A stretch of DNA of 64,000 nt from an uncultured Lachnospiraceae bacterium (lineage in GTDB: Bacteria; Bacillota; Clostridia; Lachnospirales; Lachnospiraceae). The notes under the pieces were generated by a model. It was not told where the DNA came from. It saw only the letters and a list, made by a program, of their open reading frames with translations, and did no database searches. A program made the translations under genes and the position numbers. The stretch lies in the NCBI GenBank assembly GCA_947169385.1, contig CAMVPR010000007.1, forward strand, positions 1 to 64,000, written 5' to 3'. Position 1 is the stretch's first letter. Each line of letters starts with the position of its first letter. Shown piece by piece: positions 52,131 through 60,490 of the stretch.

Positions 52131-53474
52131 ATGAACGAGAAAGAATTACTGAATAAACTTAAGAAAGCTAAATCTTACGATAAGTATCTTGACGATTATG
52201 TGACTAATTTCGCTAATCTTTATTACAATTATTCCGCTATACAGTCAGGTATGGTTTATTATACTGTATTTGAGATGCTAAACGAAGAGGGCGGTTATGA
52301 ATTCGCAAGAAACTTAGTCACAGAGTACAATGATGCTTTATTCTTAGAGGGCGAAGAGCAGATTAACGCATTAAGAAAACTTCGTGGTGATATTATCAAT
52401 ATCATGGATATTGTGACAATGTATGCTGATGCGTTGACTGTTCATGAGCATATACTTAACAGAATTGAGTATAAGTTTAAGAATTACGAGCTTCCTGATG
52501 TTGGATTCTTTGAATCTAAGATTGAGCAGTTTATATTTGGTGCTAAGGAAGACGCTGTTATCACCAACGACAAGATTAAGTCCGTGGTTTCAGAGCTTCC
52601 GTTAAGGATGACCAAGAAGAGATTCTATGACATTTTAAGTGATAGTATTGATATATATAAGGATTCTGACAAGAAGGCTCTTGATGATTTTATTTATATG
52701 GTTACGACATCTGCTGCTATTGATACCGATTACAAGGAGATTGACCATATCAAAGGCATCAGAGAGTTTATGGAAGGTCTCGGTTCAATTGATTACGCTG
52801 ATATTGATGAGGATAAGTATAATGACATCAATACTTTGTTGACCGAGTGGGCTGATAAACTCAGCAATACTGTCGGTATCTTTATGATACTTGAAGAGTG
52901 CGTCAATAATACTTATGTTTTGGCTGAATTGAAGCCTTATATTACTGAGAAGAGTGCATCTACCAAACATGCGCTTAACATGCTTTACGAGATTAGAGAC
53001 AACTTCTTAGAAGATGCTTCTGGTGTTTTGGAGAGATGTACAGAGTACCTTGAGGTTCTTGAGGGAAGACAGGAAGATGTTATGGACAGACTCATGGGTT
53101 ATGAGGGCATATTGAGTGACATTTTTTCTGAACATGGTGACAATCAAGGACTTAAGTCACTTAATCTATGTATGAAGCTTGTTTCGAGCAGTATTTTTAT
53201 CAATATTGATGAGGATGATGAGAGCGTAGCTCTTGATAAGGAATATTCAGAAGCCAAGAAAGCAGAAGTTATTAAGAACTTCGATGATTTCTTTAAAGCT
53301 CATTCTAAGATTATTAATCGAGCTGTTATGAGCCAGGTTATCAGCAATTTACCTGTGTTCTTCAACTCGCCTGATGAAGTGAGGGAGTATATTAACTATT
53401 CATTGACTCATTGTAGTGATGAAAGCGAACTTGCGGCTTCTGTTGACATAATTAAGAGTATCATGGAAGAATAA
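52131..53474 (+). CDS. Unrecognised all-helical acidic protein
   Basis: 447 residues, no signal peptide or membrane segment, rich in Glu, Asp, Leu and Ile, and apparently helical throughout. Phrases such as KSYDKYLDDYVTNFANLYYNYSAIQ (12-36) and LPVFFNSPDEVREYINYSLTHC near the C-terminus look like conserved helices, but I cannot tie them to a family. Its start is two bases after pyk and it is followed after 11 bases by another unrecognised gene, then DUF2953 and ytfJ, so it may belong to that envelope-related group. Confidence 0.75.
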   Translation: MNEKELLNKLKKAKSYDKYLDDYVTNFANLYYNYSAIQSGMVYYTVFEMLNEEGGYEFARNLVTEYNDALFLEGEEQINALRKLRGDIINIMDIVTMYADALTVHEHILNRIEYKFKNYELPDVGFFESKIEQFIFGAKEDAVITNDKIKSVVSELPLRMTKKRFYDILSDSIDIYKDSDKKALDDFIYMVTTSAAIDTDYKEIDHIKGIREFMEGLGSIDYADIDEDKYNDINTLLTEWADKLSNTVGIFMILEECVNNTYVLAELKPYITEKSASTKHALNMLYEIRDNFLEDASGVLERCTEYLEVLEGRQEDVMDRLMGYEGILSDIFSEHGDNQGLKSLNLCMKLVSSSIFINIDEDDESVALDKEYSEAKKAEVIKNFDDFFKAHSKIINRAVMSQVISNLPVFFNSPDEVREYINYSLTHCSDESELAASVDIIKSIMEE

Positions 53475-53485
53475 AGAGGATATCT

Positions 53486-53803
53486 ATGCAGATCAGTTCG
53501 AAGCTCTATGTTAGTGAGCAAATGCTTAAAAAGCAGGATAAGGTCATTAATAAGATTAAAGTGGGTGAACCATGCCTTGGAGTGTATATTATCACTGAGT
53601 CTACCAACGGGATAGATGTATTTGATATATATAACTACAATCTGCTTTTTCAGCGTTATTATGAAGTGTATAAGAATCTTACTGTCTACGGTATCGCGAA
53701 AGACAAAGATGACGCTTATGAATTGATCAAGCTTATGACAGAGGATTGTATTAAGGAACTTGGAGATGTTGATTTTAATAAGTTTCTTGGTATTAATGAT
53801 TAA
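53486..53803 (+). CDS. Unrecognised small soluble protein
   Basis: 105 residues, mixed alpha/beta by eye, no signal or membrane segment. GEPCLGVYIITESTNGIDVFDIYNYN (27-52) looks like a beta-hairpin region, followed by an amphipathic helix (YELIKLMTEDCIKEL). AAAGAGGATAT precedes the ATG. Its position between the 447-residue protein and DUF2953 is the only functional clue. Confidence 0.7.
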   Translation: MQISSKLYVSEQMLKKQDKVINKIKVGEPCLGVYIITESTNGIDVFDIYNYNLLFQRYYEVYKNLTVYGIAKDKDDAYELIKLMTEDCIKELGDVDFNKFLGIND

Positions 53804-53818
53804 GGGGGTGGTCAGCAA

Positions 53819-54982
53819 TTGACGATTTTGATGATACTTCTTGCGATTCTTAGATGGCTGTTGATTATAGTATTGTCAATTCTTGCATTTGTATTACTGA
53901 TTATCCTTTTGGTGCTTATTATGCCTATAAGATATAAGGCTGATATTGTGTATGGCGGGGGCAAGGATTTAGATGTCAATGTCAAAGTAACTTACTTTTG
54001 GCCGATTATAAGATTCTTTCTAACATTTAGCATTGTTAATAAGCTTCATTATAAGCTTAAGGTTTTGTTTTTTAGTATAATAGACAGCGATAAGCCTAAA
54101 AAAGATAAAGAAGAGGCTGATAATGCTGAGGATGATGTTGAATACGAGGTTGATTCTAGTGATTACGAGCTTGTTGATGATCATCCATCCAAGATAGAAG
54201 ATGAGAATCTTGAACCTTTAGATGACATTGAAGAGGGATATGAATCGTCAGATGATATAGCTAAGGGAGATAAGCCTTTAGAAGATACTGAAGATGTTAT
54301 GCCTAATGAGGAGCAGAAGGTTGATATAAAGCTTCTTGATGAGGTAGAAGAATTCCTCGATAAAGAGATTGATAGCGATGAAGATGAAATATCGTCTGAT
54401 GAAGAGTTTAAAGACGAGCATTATAGTATTTTTGATAGGATAGGTGCCTTCTTTAAAGGTATTTCAATCTTCTTTAAGGGCATCAAAAAAGGTATAATAA
54501 AAGTTCAAAATGCTATTGACAGCTTAACAGCTTTAATTCACAATATAGTAGACAGTGTATCTTCATTAATTTCTAAGATTAAAGAGATTAAGGTTAAGGC
54601 TGATGAAGCTTACAAGAAAGGTAAGCGTTTTAAGAGATTATGGGATGCTGAGGCTACCAAGAATACTCTAAGTCTTGTGAAGAAGCAGTTGTTTAATATT
54701 ATTAAGCATATATTACCTAATAAGGTTAAGGGATATATACATTACGGTTTTGACGATCCGGCTACAACAGGAGAGGTTCTTGCTGTTATATCAGCTTTTT
54801 ATCCTGTATTATCGCCACATTTTGAGATTGTTCCGGATTTTGATGGCAAGGCGTTAGAGGCCGATGTGCATATTAAGGGCAGGATACATTTGATATACAT
54901 TGTCGGATGTGCTTTGAGGATACTTATAAGCCCTGACACTATAAGAACAATCAAGAGAACTAAACATATTTTAGGACGTTAA
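53819..54982 (+). CDS. DUF2953 membrane protein (YtfI-like)
   Basis: 387 residues with a TTG start behind AAGGGGGTG (ATG 53831 is an alternative). The N-terminus is one long hydrophobic segment (about 5-37), followed by PIRYKADIVYGGGKDLDVNVKVTYFW, a typical DUF2953 start. An acidic low-complexity insert spans about 95-205. The C-terminal part KGYIHYGFDDPATTGEVLAVISAFYP is the conserved family core. In Bacillus the homologous ytfI sits before ytfJ, as here. Function is undefined; a link to spore formation is known only through ytfJ. Confidence 0.85.
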   Translation: MTILMILLAILRWLLIIVLSILAFVLLIILLVLIMPIRYKADIVYGGGKDLDVNVKVTYFWPIIRFFLTFSIVNKLHYKLKVLFFSIIDSDKPKKDKEEADNAEDDVEYEVDSSDYELVDDHPSKIEDENLEPLDDIEEGYESSDDIAKGDKPLEDTEDVMPNEEQKVDIKLLDEVEEFLDKEIDSDEDEISSDEEFKDEHYSIFDRIGAFFKGISIFFKGIKKGIIKVQNAIDSLTALIHNIVDSVSSLISKIKEIKVKADEAYKKGKRFKRLWDAEATKNTLSLVKKQLFNIIKHILPNKVKGYIHYGFDDPATTGEVLAVISAFYPVLSPHFEIVPDFDGKALEADVHIKGRIHLIYIVGCALRILISPDTIRTIKRTKHILGR

Positions 54983-55007
54983 GTCCTTATTAACGAGGAG
55001 GTTTATA

Positions 55008-55412
55008 ATGGCAGCAGATTTTAATCAGACTATGGGAACTTTATTCAGCGGAATGGATACATTTCTTTCCACTAAGACAGTTGTTGGAGAGCCTACTAAG
55101 GTTGGAGATACTATACTTCTTCCGCTTGTCGACGTTACTTTCGGTGTCGGTGCAGGTGCTTACGCTGAGAACGGCGACAAGAAGAACAAAGCCGGTGGTG
55201 GTATGGGTGGTAAGATGACACCTAGCGCTATTCTGGTTATTCAGAATGGTCATACACGCCTTGTAAATGTCAAGAATCAGGAGACGCTGACCAAGTTGAT
55301 GGATATGATTCCTGATATATTAGACAGGTTCGGTAAGAATAAGAAGACTGATGCTGAGGTTATCGAGGAGATAGCTGATGAAATCAGTGACGAAGATGTT
55401 GATATAGATTGA
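55008..55412 (+). CDS. ytfJ: YtfJ/GerW-family protein
   Basis: 134 residues. GEPTKVGDTILLPLVDVTFGVGAGAY (24-49) and GGGMGGKMTPSAILVIQNG are the family's conserved blocks. In Bacillus GerW is a spore protein needed for germination. Many non-sporulating relatives retain the gene, so its presence is not evidence of sporulation. It follows the DUF2953 gene, as in Bacillus, and ends in a strong terminator. Confidence 0.92.
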   Translation: MAADFNQTMGTLFSGMDTFLSTKTVVGEPTKVGDTILLPLVDVTFGVGAGAYAENGDKKNKAGGGMGGKMTPSAILVIQNGHTRLVNVKNQETLTKLMDMIPDILDRFGKNKKTDAEVIEEIADEISDEDVDID

Positions 55413-55418
55413 TTTTTT

Positions 55419-55447
55419 TCACCCGACGTGTAGTCGGGTGATTTTTT
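55419..55447 (+). terminator. Terminator of ytfJ
   Basis: Nine-pair stem TCACCCGAC / GTCGGGTGA, loop GTGTA, then TTTTTT. Confidence 0.92.
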
Positions 55448-55449
55448 AT

Positions 55450-55515
55450 GGCGACCGGTGGTCGCCGCTACGAAAAGTATATGGAAATAAATAGTAGAGG
55501 AGCACATAGTGCTCC
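55450..55515. repeat. Dispersed palindromic repeat family B, single copy
   Basis: Hairpin GGCGACC-ggt-GGTCGCC, then GCTACG, a 20-odd-base joint, GTAGA and hairpin GGAGCAC-ata-GTGCTCC. The same order as one unit of the array at 50415, with compensating changes in the first stem (GAAC/GTTC to GACC/GGTC). Confidence 0.85.
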
Positions 55516-55605
55516 ATAAACATTATGGTTCCTTCATTTTACCGGGGTTTTACCTTTAAGGGAAGATGATATTAAAACTATTCTCAGGCGGAGAAAGCCT
55601 ATAAA

Positions 55606-55634
55606 TAAAAAAAACGGCAGGAACAATCCTGCCG
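55606..55634 (-). terminator. Terminator of rpmB
   Basis: On the minus strand: stem CGGCAGGA / TCCTGCCG, loop TTGT, then a long T-tract. Confidence 0.9.
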
Positions 55635-55652
55635 GAGTAATCAATAATATGA

Positions 55653-55838
55653 TTATGCACGCTCAACTGCACCAGAACGCAAGCACTTAGTACACACGTA
55701 CATCTTCTTGCTGCCGCTTTCAGTAGCGACACGAACGCTCTTGATATTAGATTTCCACATTTTATTTGATCTGCGGTGTGAATGGCTCACTTTCTGTCCG
55801 AAATGAGCACCTTTACCACATACTGCACACTTAGCCAT
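55653..55838 (-). CDS. rpmB: Ribosomal protein bL28
   Basis: 61 residues, the usual size. MAKCAVCGKG with the CxxC pair, SHSHRRSNKMWKSNIKSVR and CTKCLRSG (second CxxC) mark the zinc-binding form. AGGAGGTGC precedes the ATG. It diverges from the Asp23-fakA-recG run, an arrangement shared with Bacillus. Confidence 0.97.
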   Translation of the reverse strand: MAKCAVCGKGAHFGQKVSHSHRRSNKMWKSNIKSVRVATESGSKKMYVCTKCLRSGAVERA

Positions 55839-55895
55839 GAACTTGCACCTCCTTAAACCTCGGATTTAAGCCTTTTTAGACCTACAACATTACAC

Positions 55896-55924
55896 ATTCT
55901 AACAGATTGTAGACGTTAGTGCAA
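55896..55924 (-). promoter_or_regulatory. Promoter of rpmB
   Basis: On the minus strand: TTGCAC, 17-base spacer, TAGAAT, about 58 bases before the ATG. Confidence 0.55.
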
Positions 55925-56040
55925 GTAAAATTTTCAATAAATTTAATTTTATATGTTTCATTTTCTTTAAATATTATGTATAATTAGTATAAATGAAGTC
56001 TAATATGCTTATTAATTTGGCTTTTTATGGAGGAATGACT

Positions 56041-56400
56041 ATGTCTAAAAAGGTTATAGAGAACGATTTGGGCAATATCACAATCGAGCAGGAGGTTATT
56101 GCTGAGCATGCGGGTATGGCTGCTCTCGATTGTTTTGGTATTGTGGGTATGGCTATTATGAATGTCACCGATGGAATAGTATATCTACTCAAGAGGGAGA
56201 GTGCTAACAAGGGAGTCAGGGTGGTTATGAAGGATGATATGCTCTACATAGAGATGCATATTATTGTCGCCTATGGCGTTAATATAACAACAGTTACCGA
56301 GAATCTTATCAATGCAGTCACATACAATATTGAGCATAATCTTGGAATCAAGGTTAATAAGATAGTTGTATGTGTTGATAATGTTCGCGTAATTGATTGA
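56041..56400 (+). CDS. Asp23/Gls24-family protein (YloU-like)
   Basis: 119 residues from ATG 56041, chosen because GGAGG at 56029-56033 is seven bases upstream; the frame is open back to 55993. The Asp23 core is visible in GNITIEQEVIAEHAGMAALDCFGIVGMA and VNITTVTENLINAVTYNIEHNLGI. These proteins act in envelope homeostasis. It precedes fakA/yloV, as yloU does in Bacillus. Confidence 0.9.
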   Translation: MSKKVIENDLGNITIEQEVIAEHAGMAALDCFGIVGMAIMNVTDGIVYLLKRESANKGVRVVMKDDMLYIEMHIIVAYGVNITTVTENLINAVTYNIEHNLGIKVNKIVVCVDNVRVID

Positions 56401-56424
56401 TTAGGTTAATGGAGGTTTACTACT

Positions 56425-58200
56425 GTGGCTACTACATTTGACGCTAAGAGCTTTAGAGATATGTTTTTAGCTGGCGCTGCTAACTTGAACTCTAAGAAAG
56501 ATTATATTAATGAATTAAATGTTTTCCCGGTTCCTGACGGAGATACCGGTTCTAACATGACACTTACCATACTTTCAGCCGTATCTGAGGTTGAGGCACT
56601 TCCTGATAACTTCGATATGAAGATGCTTTGTAAGGCAATTTCATCAGGATCACTTAAGGGTGCCAGAGGTAACTCAGGTGTCATTTTATCCCAGATTTTA
56701 AGAGGTCTTACCAAATGCTTTCAGGAGTATGACGAGATTGATACCACGATCGTCACCAAAGCATTTTCTTCTGCTGTAGAATCCGCATTTAAGGCTGTTA
56801 TGAAACCTAAAGAGGGTACGATTCTTACTGTTGCCAAGGCTGTTGCAGACGAGGCCAACAGAATTGTCGATTCAGAGAAGGATATAGAGGCATTTGCCGT
56901 TAAGGTTGTTGAGGCAGGACAGAAGGCACTTGACAACACTCCTAACCAGCTTCCTATCTTGAAGGAGGCAGGAGTTGTAGATTCAGGTGGAATGGGTCTT
57001 ATCACTGTGCTTTATGGTGGTTTATATAAGCTTCAGGGCAAGGAGATAGCTCTCCTTAATACCAATGAAGGTGTTAAGAAGCAGCGTGGTGCCGGTGTTA
57101 TGAGCGGCAACGGACCTTCTAAGGGACGCGGTTCTGCTTATGATGCAGATATCAAGTTCACCTACTGTACAGAGTTTATTATTATGCTTGATAACGAGAT
57201 CAAGGATTCTGACAGAGATTCGCTTAAAGAATTCTTATTAGGTCTCGGCGATTCTTTGGTATTTGTCTATGATGATGATTATATCAAAGTACATGTACAT
57301 ACCGATCATCCTGGTCAGGCGTTTGAGAAGGCTATAGAATTCGGTCAATTGACCAATATGAAGATAGACAACATGCGTGAGGAACACCAGGAAGCCAAGG
57401 AACATGCGGCTTCAATCAAGGACAGCCTCAATCTTGATATGGAGGTTACTCCTGAGGCTTTAGAGGAAGCTAAGGCTCACGATGAAGCTAAGGCTAAGGC
57501 TGAATTTGCTGCAATCAAGGATATGAGCAATGAACCTAGAAAGAATATGGGGCTTATCGCTGTATCTATCGGTCGCGGTATGAATGAGATATTTAAGGGC
57601 TTGGGCGTTGATTATCTCGTTGAAGGCGGACAGACTATGAACCCTTCGACAGAGGATATGCTTAGTGCGATTGCTCATGTTAATGCCGATAATATCTTCA
57701 TTTTCCCTAATAATAAGAATATTATTATGGCGGCTAATCAGGCTAGAGATTTAACCGAGGACAAGAATATCGTTATTATTCCTACAACTACAGTTCCACA
57801 GGGAGTTTCAGCTATCATTTGCTTTAATCCTGAGGGTGATGTTGAAGACAACGAGGAGACGTTCAAGGGTATCATCGATAATGTCAAGACAGGTCAGGTT
57901 ACCTATGCTGTCAGAGATACCAAGATTAATGGTATTGAGGTTCATAAAGAGGACATCATGGGTATGGATGACGGTGGAATCAAGACTGTCGGCAGCGATA
58001 TCGAGGAGACGACTCTTAACTTAATTAAAGAAATGGTTGATGAGGATACTGAACTTATCAGCGTATATAAAGGTCAGGATGTTTCTGACAAGGATTCGGA
58101 TGCGCTTCTTTCTAAGCTTGAGGAAGCCTATCCTGATTGCGATGTTGAGATGAATGACGGTGGTCAGCCGGTTTATTATTATATATTGTCTGTTGAATAG
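56425..58200 (+). CDS. fakA: Fatty-acid kinase FakA-like / DAK2-domain protein (YloV)
   Basis: 591 residues with a GTG start behind GGAGG. The N-terminal DAK2 kinase domain shows FPVPDGDTGSNM (about 32-43) with metal-binding Asp residues and LKGARGNSGVILSQI (76-90). The middle and C-terminal parts (about 230-591, including VHVHTDHPGQAFEKAIEFG and IFPNNKNIIMAANQA) match the YloV family. In Staphylococcus FakA phosphorylates fatty acids bound to FakB (DegV) proteins for phospholipid synthesis. No fakB gene is in the window. Operon with the Asp23 gene and recG. Confidence 0.92.
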   Translation: MATTFDAKSFRDMFLAGAANLNSKKDYINELNVFPVPDGDTGSNMTLTILSAVSEVEALPDNFDMKMLCKAISSGSLKGARGNSGVILSQILRGLTKCFQEYDEIDTTIVTKAFSSAVESAFKAVMKPKEGTILTVAKAVADEANRIVDSEKDIEAFAVKVVEAGQKALDNTPNQLPILKEAGVVDSGGMGLITVLYGGLYKLQGKEIALLNTNEGVKKQRGAGVMSGNGPSKGRGSAYDADIKFTYCTEFIIMLDNEIKDSDRDSLKEFLLGLGDSLVFVYDDDYIKVHVHTDHPGQAFEKAIEFGQLTNMKIDNMREEHQEAKEHAASIKDSLNLDMEVTPEALEEAKAHDEAKAKAEFAAIKDMSNEPRKNMGLIAVSIGRGMNEIFKGLGVDYLVEGGQTMNPSTEDMLSAIAHVNADNIFIFPNNKNIIMAANQARDLTEDKNIVIIPTTTVPQGVSAIICFNPEGDVEDNEETFKGIIDNVKTGQVTYAVRDTKINGIEVHKEDIMGMDDGGIKTVGSDIEETTLNLIKEMVDEDTELISVYKGQDVSDKDSDALLSKLEEAYPDCDVEMNDGGQPVYYYILSVE

Positions 58201-58211
58201 AAGGATTATAT

Positions 58212-60236
58212 ATGAACGACTACGATAGTGTTGACATTCTAAAGGGGGTTGGTGCTAAGAGCAAGGCCCTCTTTTTAAAATGTAATGTTAATAACATAAA
58301 GGATTTAGGTGACTACTATCCAAGGAATTACGAGAGTTTTCTTGAACCTACAACATTTTCTAAAATGAAATTAGGAGAGAGGTGCGCGGTAAGTGTCAAG
58401 GTGCACTCGCGTATGGTCATAAGACCCGCAAGAAGGCTTAAATTATGTCTTATAGATATGGTAGATGCCGAGGGTACCATCAATGAGATATGTTGGTTTA
58501 ATATGCCCTTCTTGGCAAATGTTTTCAATATCAATCAACAGTATGTTATTGTCGGAGAAGTGACTAAGCGGGGCAGTAAGCTTACAATCAATCACCCTAA
58601 GTATTATACATTAGAGGAATATGAGCGCGTAAAAGGCAGTTTTCAGCCTATATATCCGCTTACGGAAGGGCTTAGTAACAATCTGGTTGTTAAGTCGATA
58701 AAGCAGTTAGAAGGCTATTTTAAAGCTAAGCAAGAGTATTTGGATGACGATTTTCTTAAAGACAATGATATGATGAGACTATCCGAAGCATATATTAACA
58801 TGCATTTTCCTGATAGCTTAGACACTCTTATTCTAGCCAGAAACAGAATTGTGTTTCATGAGTTTTTTAAGTTTTTGATGTCGCTTAATCGTTTGAAGGA
58901 GTCTAATCTTAAGACTCCTAACAATTTTAACATAAAAGAAGATGCCCGTGTTCATAAATTCATCACTAATCTACCGTATGATTTAACTAGGGCTCAGAAG
59001 GATACTTATGAGGAGATCTTGAGTGATATTACGGGCAAGTATACTATGAACAGGCTTGTTCAAGGAGATGTCGGTTCAGGTAAGACTGTGGTTGCCTTGC
59101 TTTCTTTGTTAACTGTAATATTAAGCGGTTATCAGGGTGCTATGATGGCTCCTACCGAGGTTCTTGCAAGACAGCACTATAAGAAGCTTAAAGATATCTT
59201 AAAGCCTTACGGTATCAATGTATCTTTGCTTACCGGTTCCGTTAAGGGAGCAGAGCGAAAAGAAGTGCTTAATTCAATTGCTTCTCACGATACTGACTTG
59301 ATTATCGGTACTCATGCGTTAATTCAGGAGAGTGTCAAGTATAATAATCTTGCTCTGGTTGTTACCGATGAGCAGCACAGGTTTGGAGTTAAACAAAGAG
59401 AGCGTTTTATTAATAAAGGTAACTCGCCACATGTGCTTATTATGAGTGCTACTCCTATACCTCGTACTTTAGCTATGATGCTTTTTGGAGATATGGATAT
59501 ATCTGTTATGGATGAGAAGCCTGCTAACCGTTTGCCTATCAAGAACTGTGTTGTGGGTGTAGGTTACAGAAAAGCAAGCTACAAGTTCATGCATGACGAG
59601 ATTGCTAAGGGACATCAATGCTATGTCATATGCCCGATGGTATGTGAGAGCGATAACAGTGATGCTGAGGATGTTATAAGTTATTCCGAGGTTCTAAAGG
59701 ATGAGCTACCTAATGCTAATATTGCCTACTTACACGGCAAGATGAAGGAAGAGGATAAGAACAGCGTACTTTCTTCATTTGCCAAGGGAGAAGTAGATAT
59801 ATTGGTATCTACGACCGTAGTCGAGGTTGGAATCGATGTTCCCAATGCCACTTTCATAATGATTGAGAATGCGGAGCGTTTCGGCCTTGCACAGCTTCAT
59901 CAGTTGAGAGGTCGTGTCGGTAGAGGAGATTCGCAGTCTTATGCTGTATTTATGTATGGCAAGGAAGATGAGCACATTAAAGAGAGACTTAATGTTCTTG
60001 CTGATTCTAATGACGGTTTTTATATTGCCAAGAAGGACCTTGAGCTTAGAGGTCCGGGAGATTTCTTCGGAATAAGGCAGAGTGGAATCATGAACTTTAA
60101 GGTTGGAGATATCTATCAGGATGGTAAGCTTTTAGCCTTAGCTGACAAGAAGCTTAAGGATATGATTGCTGAAGGCGTTGATCTATCTAAGTATAAGGAG
60201 CTTGATATCCCTAAGGATATTGAACTTGCAATATAG
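58212..60236 (+). CDS. recG: ATP-dependent DNA helicase RecG
   Basis: Remodels stalled replication forks and Holliday junctions. 674 residues: N-terminal wedge/OB domain (about 1-150), helicase domain 1 with Walker A GDVGSGKT near 285, and DEQHRFGVKQR (the DExH motif), then domain 2 with VSTTVVEVGIDVPNA and QLHQLRGRVGRG. The C-terminal RecG block GPGDFFGIRQSG is present. It starts 11 bases after fakA with an AAGGAT site. Confidence 0.97.
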   Translation: MNDYDSVDILKGVGAKSKALFLKCNVNNIKDLGDYYPRNYESFLEPTTFSKMKLGERCAVSVKVHSRMVIRPARRLKLCLIDMVDAEGTINEICWFNMPFLANVFNINQQYVIVGEVTKRGSKLTINHPKYYTLEEYERVKGSFQPIYPLTEGLSNNLVVKSIKQLEGYFKAKQEYLDDDFLKDNDMMRLSEAYINMHFPDSLDTLILARNRIVFHEFFKFLMSLNRLKESNLKTPNNFNIKEDARVHKFITNLPYDLTRAQKDTYEEILSDITGKYTMNRLVQGDVGSGKTVVALLSLLTVILSGYQGAMMAPTEVLARQHYKKLKDILKPYGINVSLLTGSVKGAERKEVLNSIASHDTDLIIGTHALIQESVKYNNLALVVTDEQHRFGVKQRERFINKGNSPHVLIMSATPIPRTLAMMLFGDMDISVMDEKPANRLPIKNCVVGVGYRKASYKFMHDEIAKGHQCYVICPMVCESDNSDAEDVISYSEVLKDELPNANIAYLHGKMKEEDKNSVLSSFAKGEVDILVSTTVVEVGIDVPNATFIMIENAERFGLAQLHQLRGRVGRGDSQSYAVFMYGKEDEHIKERLNVLADSNDGFYIAKKDLELRGPGDFFGIRQSGIMNFKVGDIYQDGKLLALADKKLKDMIAEGVDLSKYKELDIPKDIELAI

Positions 60237-60245
60237 GTGTTTACT

Positions 60246-60476
60246 ATGTTTAAGAGATTAGAGGAATATATTAATAAGCATTCTGACAACCGTATTGTTA
60301 AGAGACTTTCTGATAAGTCTCCCAAGCAGTTTTTTATGATGGTTGTCGGGCTATATCTACTGGTTATACTGGTAGTTTCGGTGTTATTTCTTATCGGACG
60401 GATGAATATAGCAGAGGTGGCGGTAACATTTGCCTTATTATGCCTGGCATTCGTGCCGATTTTTAAGAATAATTAA
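60246..60476 (+). CDS. Small membrane protein of unknown function
   Basis: 76 residues from ATG 60246 behind AGGTG (an in-frame GTG sits at 60237). A basic amphipathic N-terminal part (KRLEEYINKHSDNRIVKRLSDKS) leads into two membrane segments separated by a short GRMNIAE turn. It lies between recG and the prolyl isomerase lipoprotein. No family recognised. Confidence 0.7.
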   Translation: MFKRLEEYINKHSDNRIVKRLSDKSPKQFFMMVVGLYLLVILVVSVLFLIGRMNIAEVAVTFALLCLAFVPIFKNN

Positions 60477-60490
60477 AAAGGAGATATTTT

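Noticed and set aside
53819-55412. Evidence for a spore-forming host
   Set aside because: YtfJ and DUF2953 genes are retained in many non-sporulating Clostridia, and no other sporulation gene is in the window.
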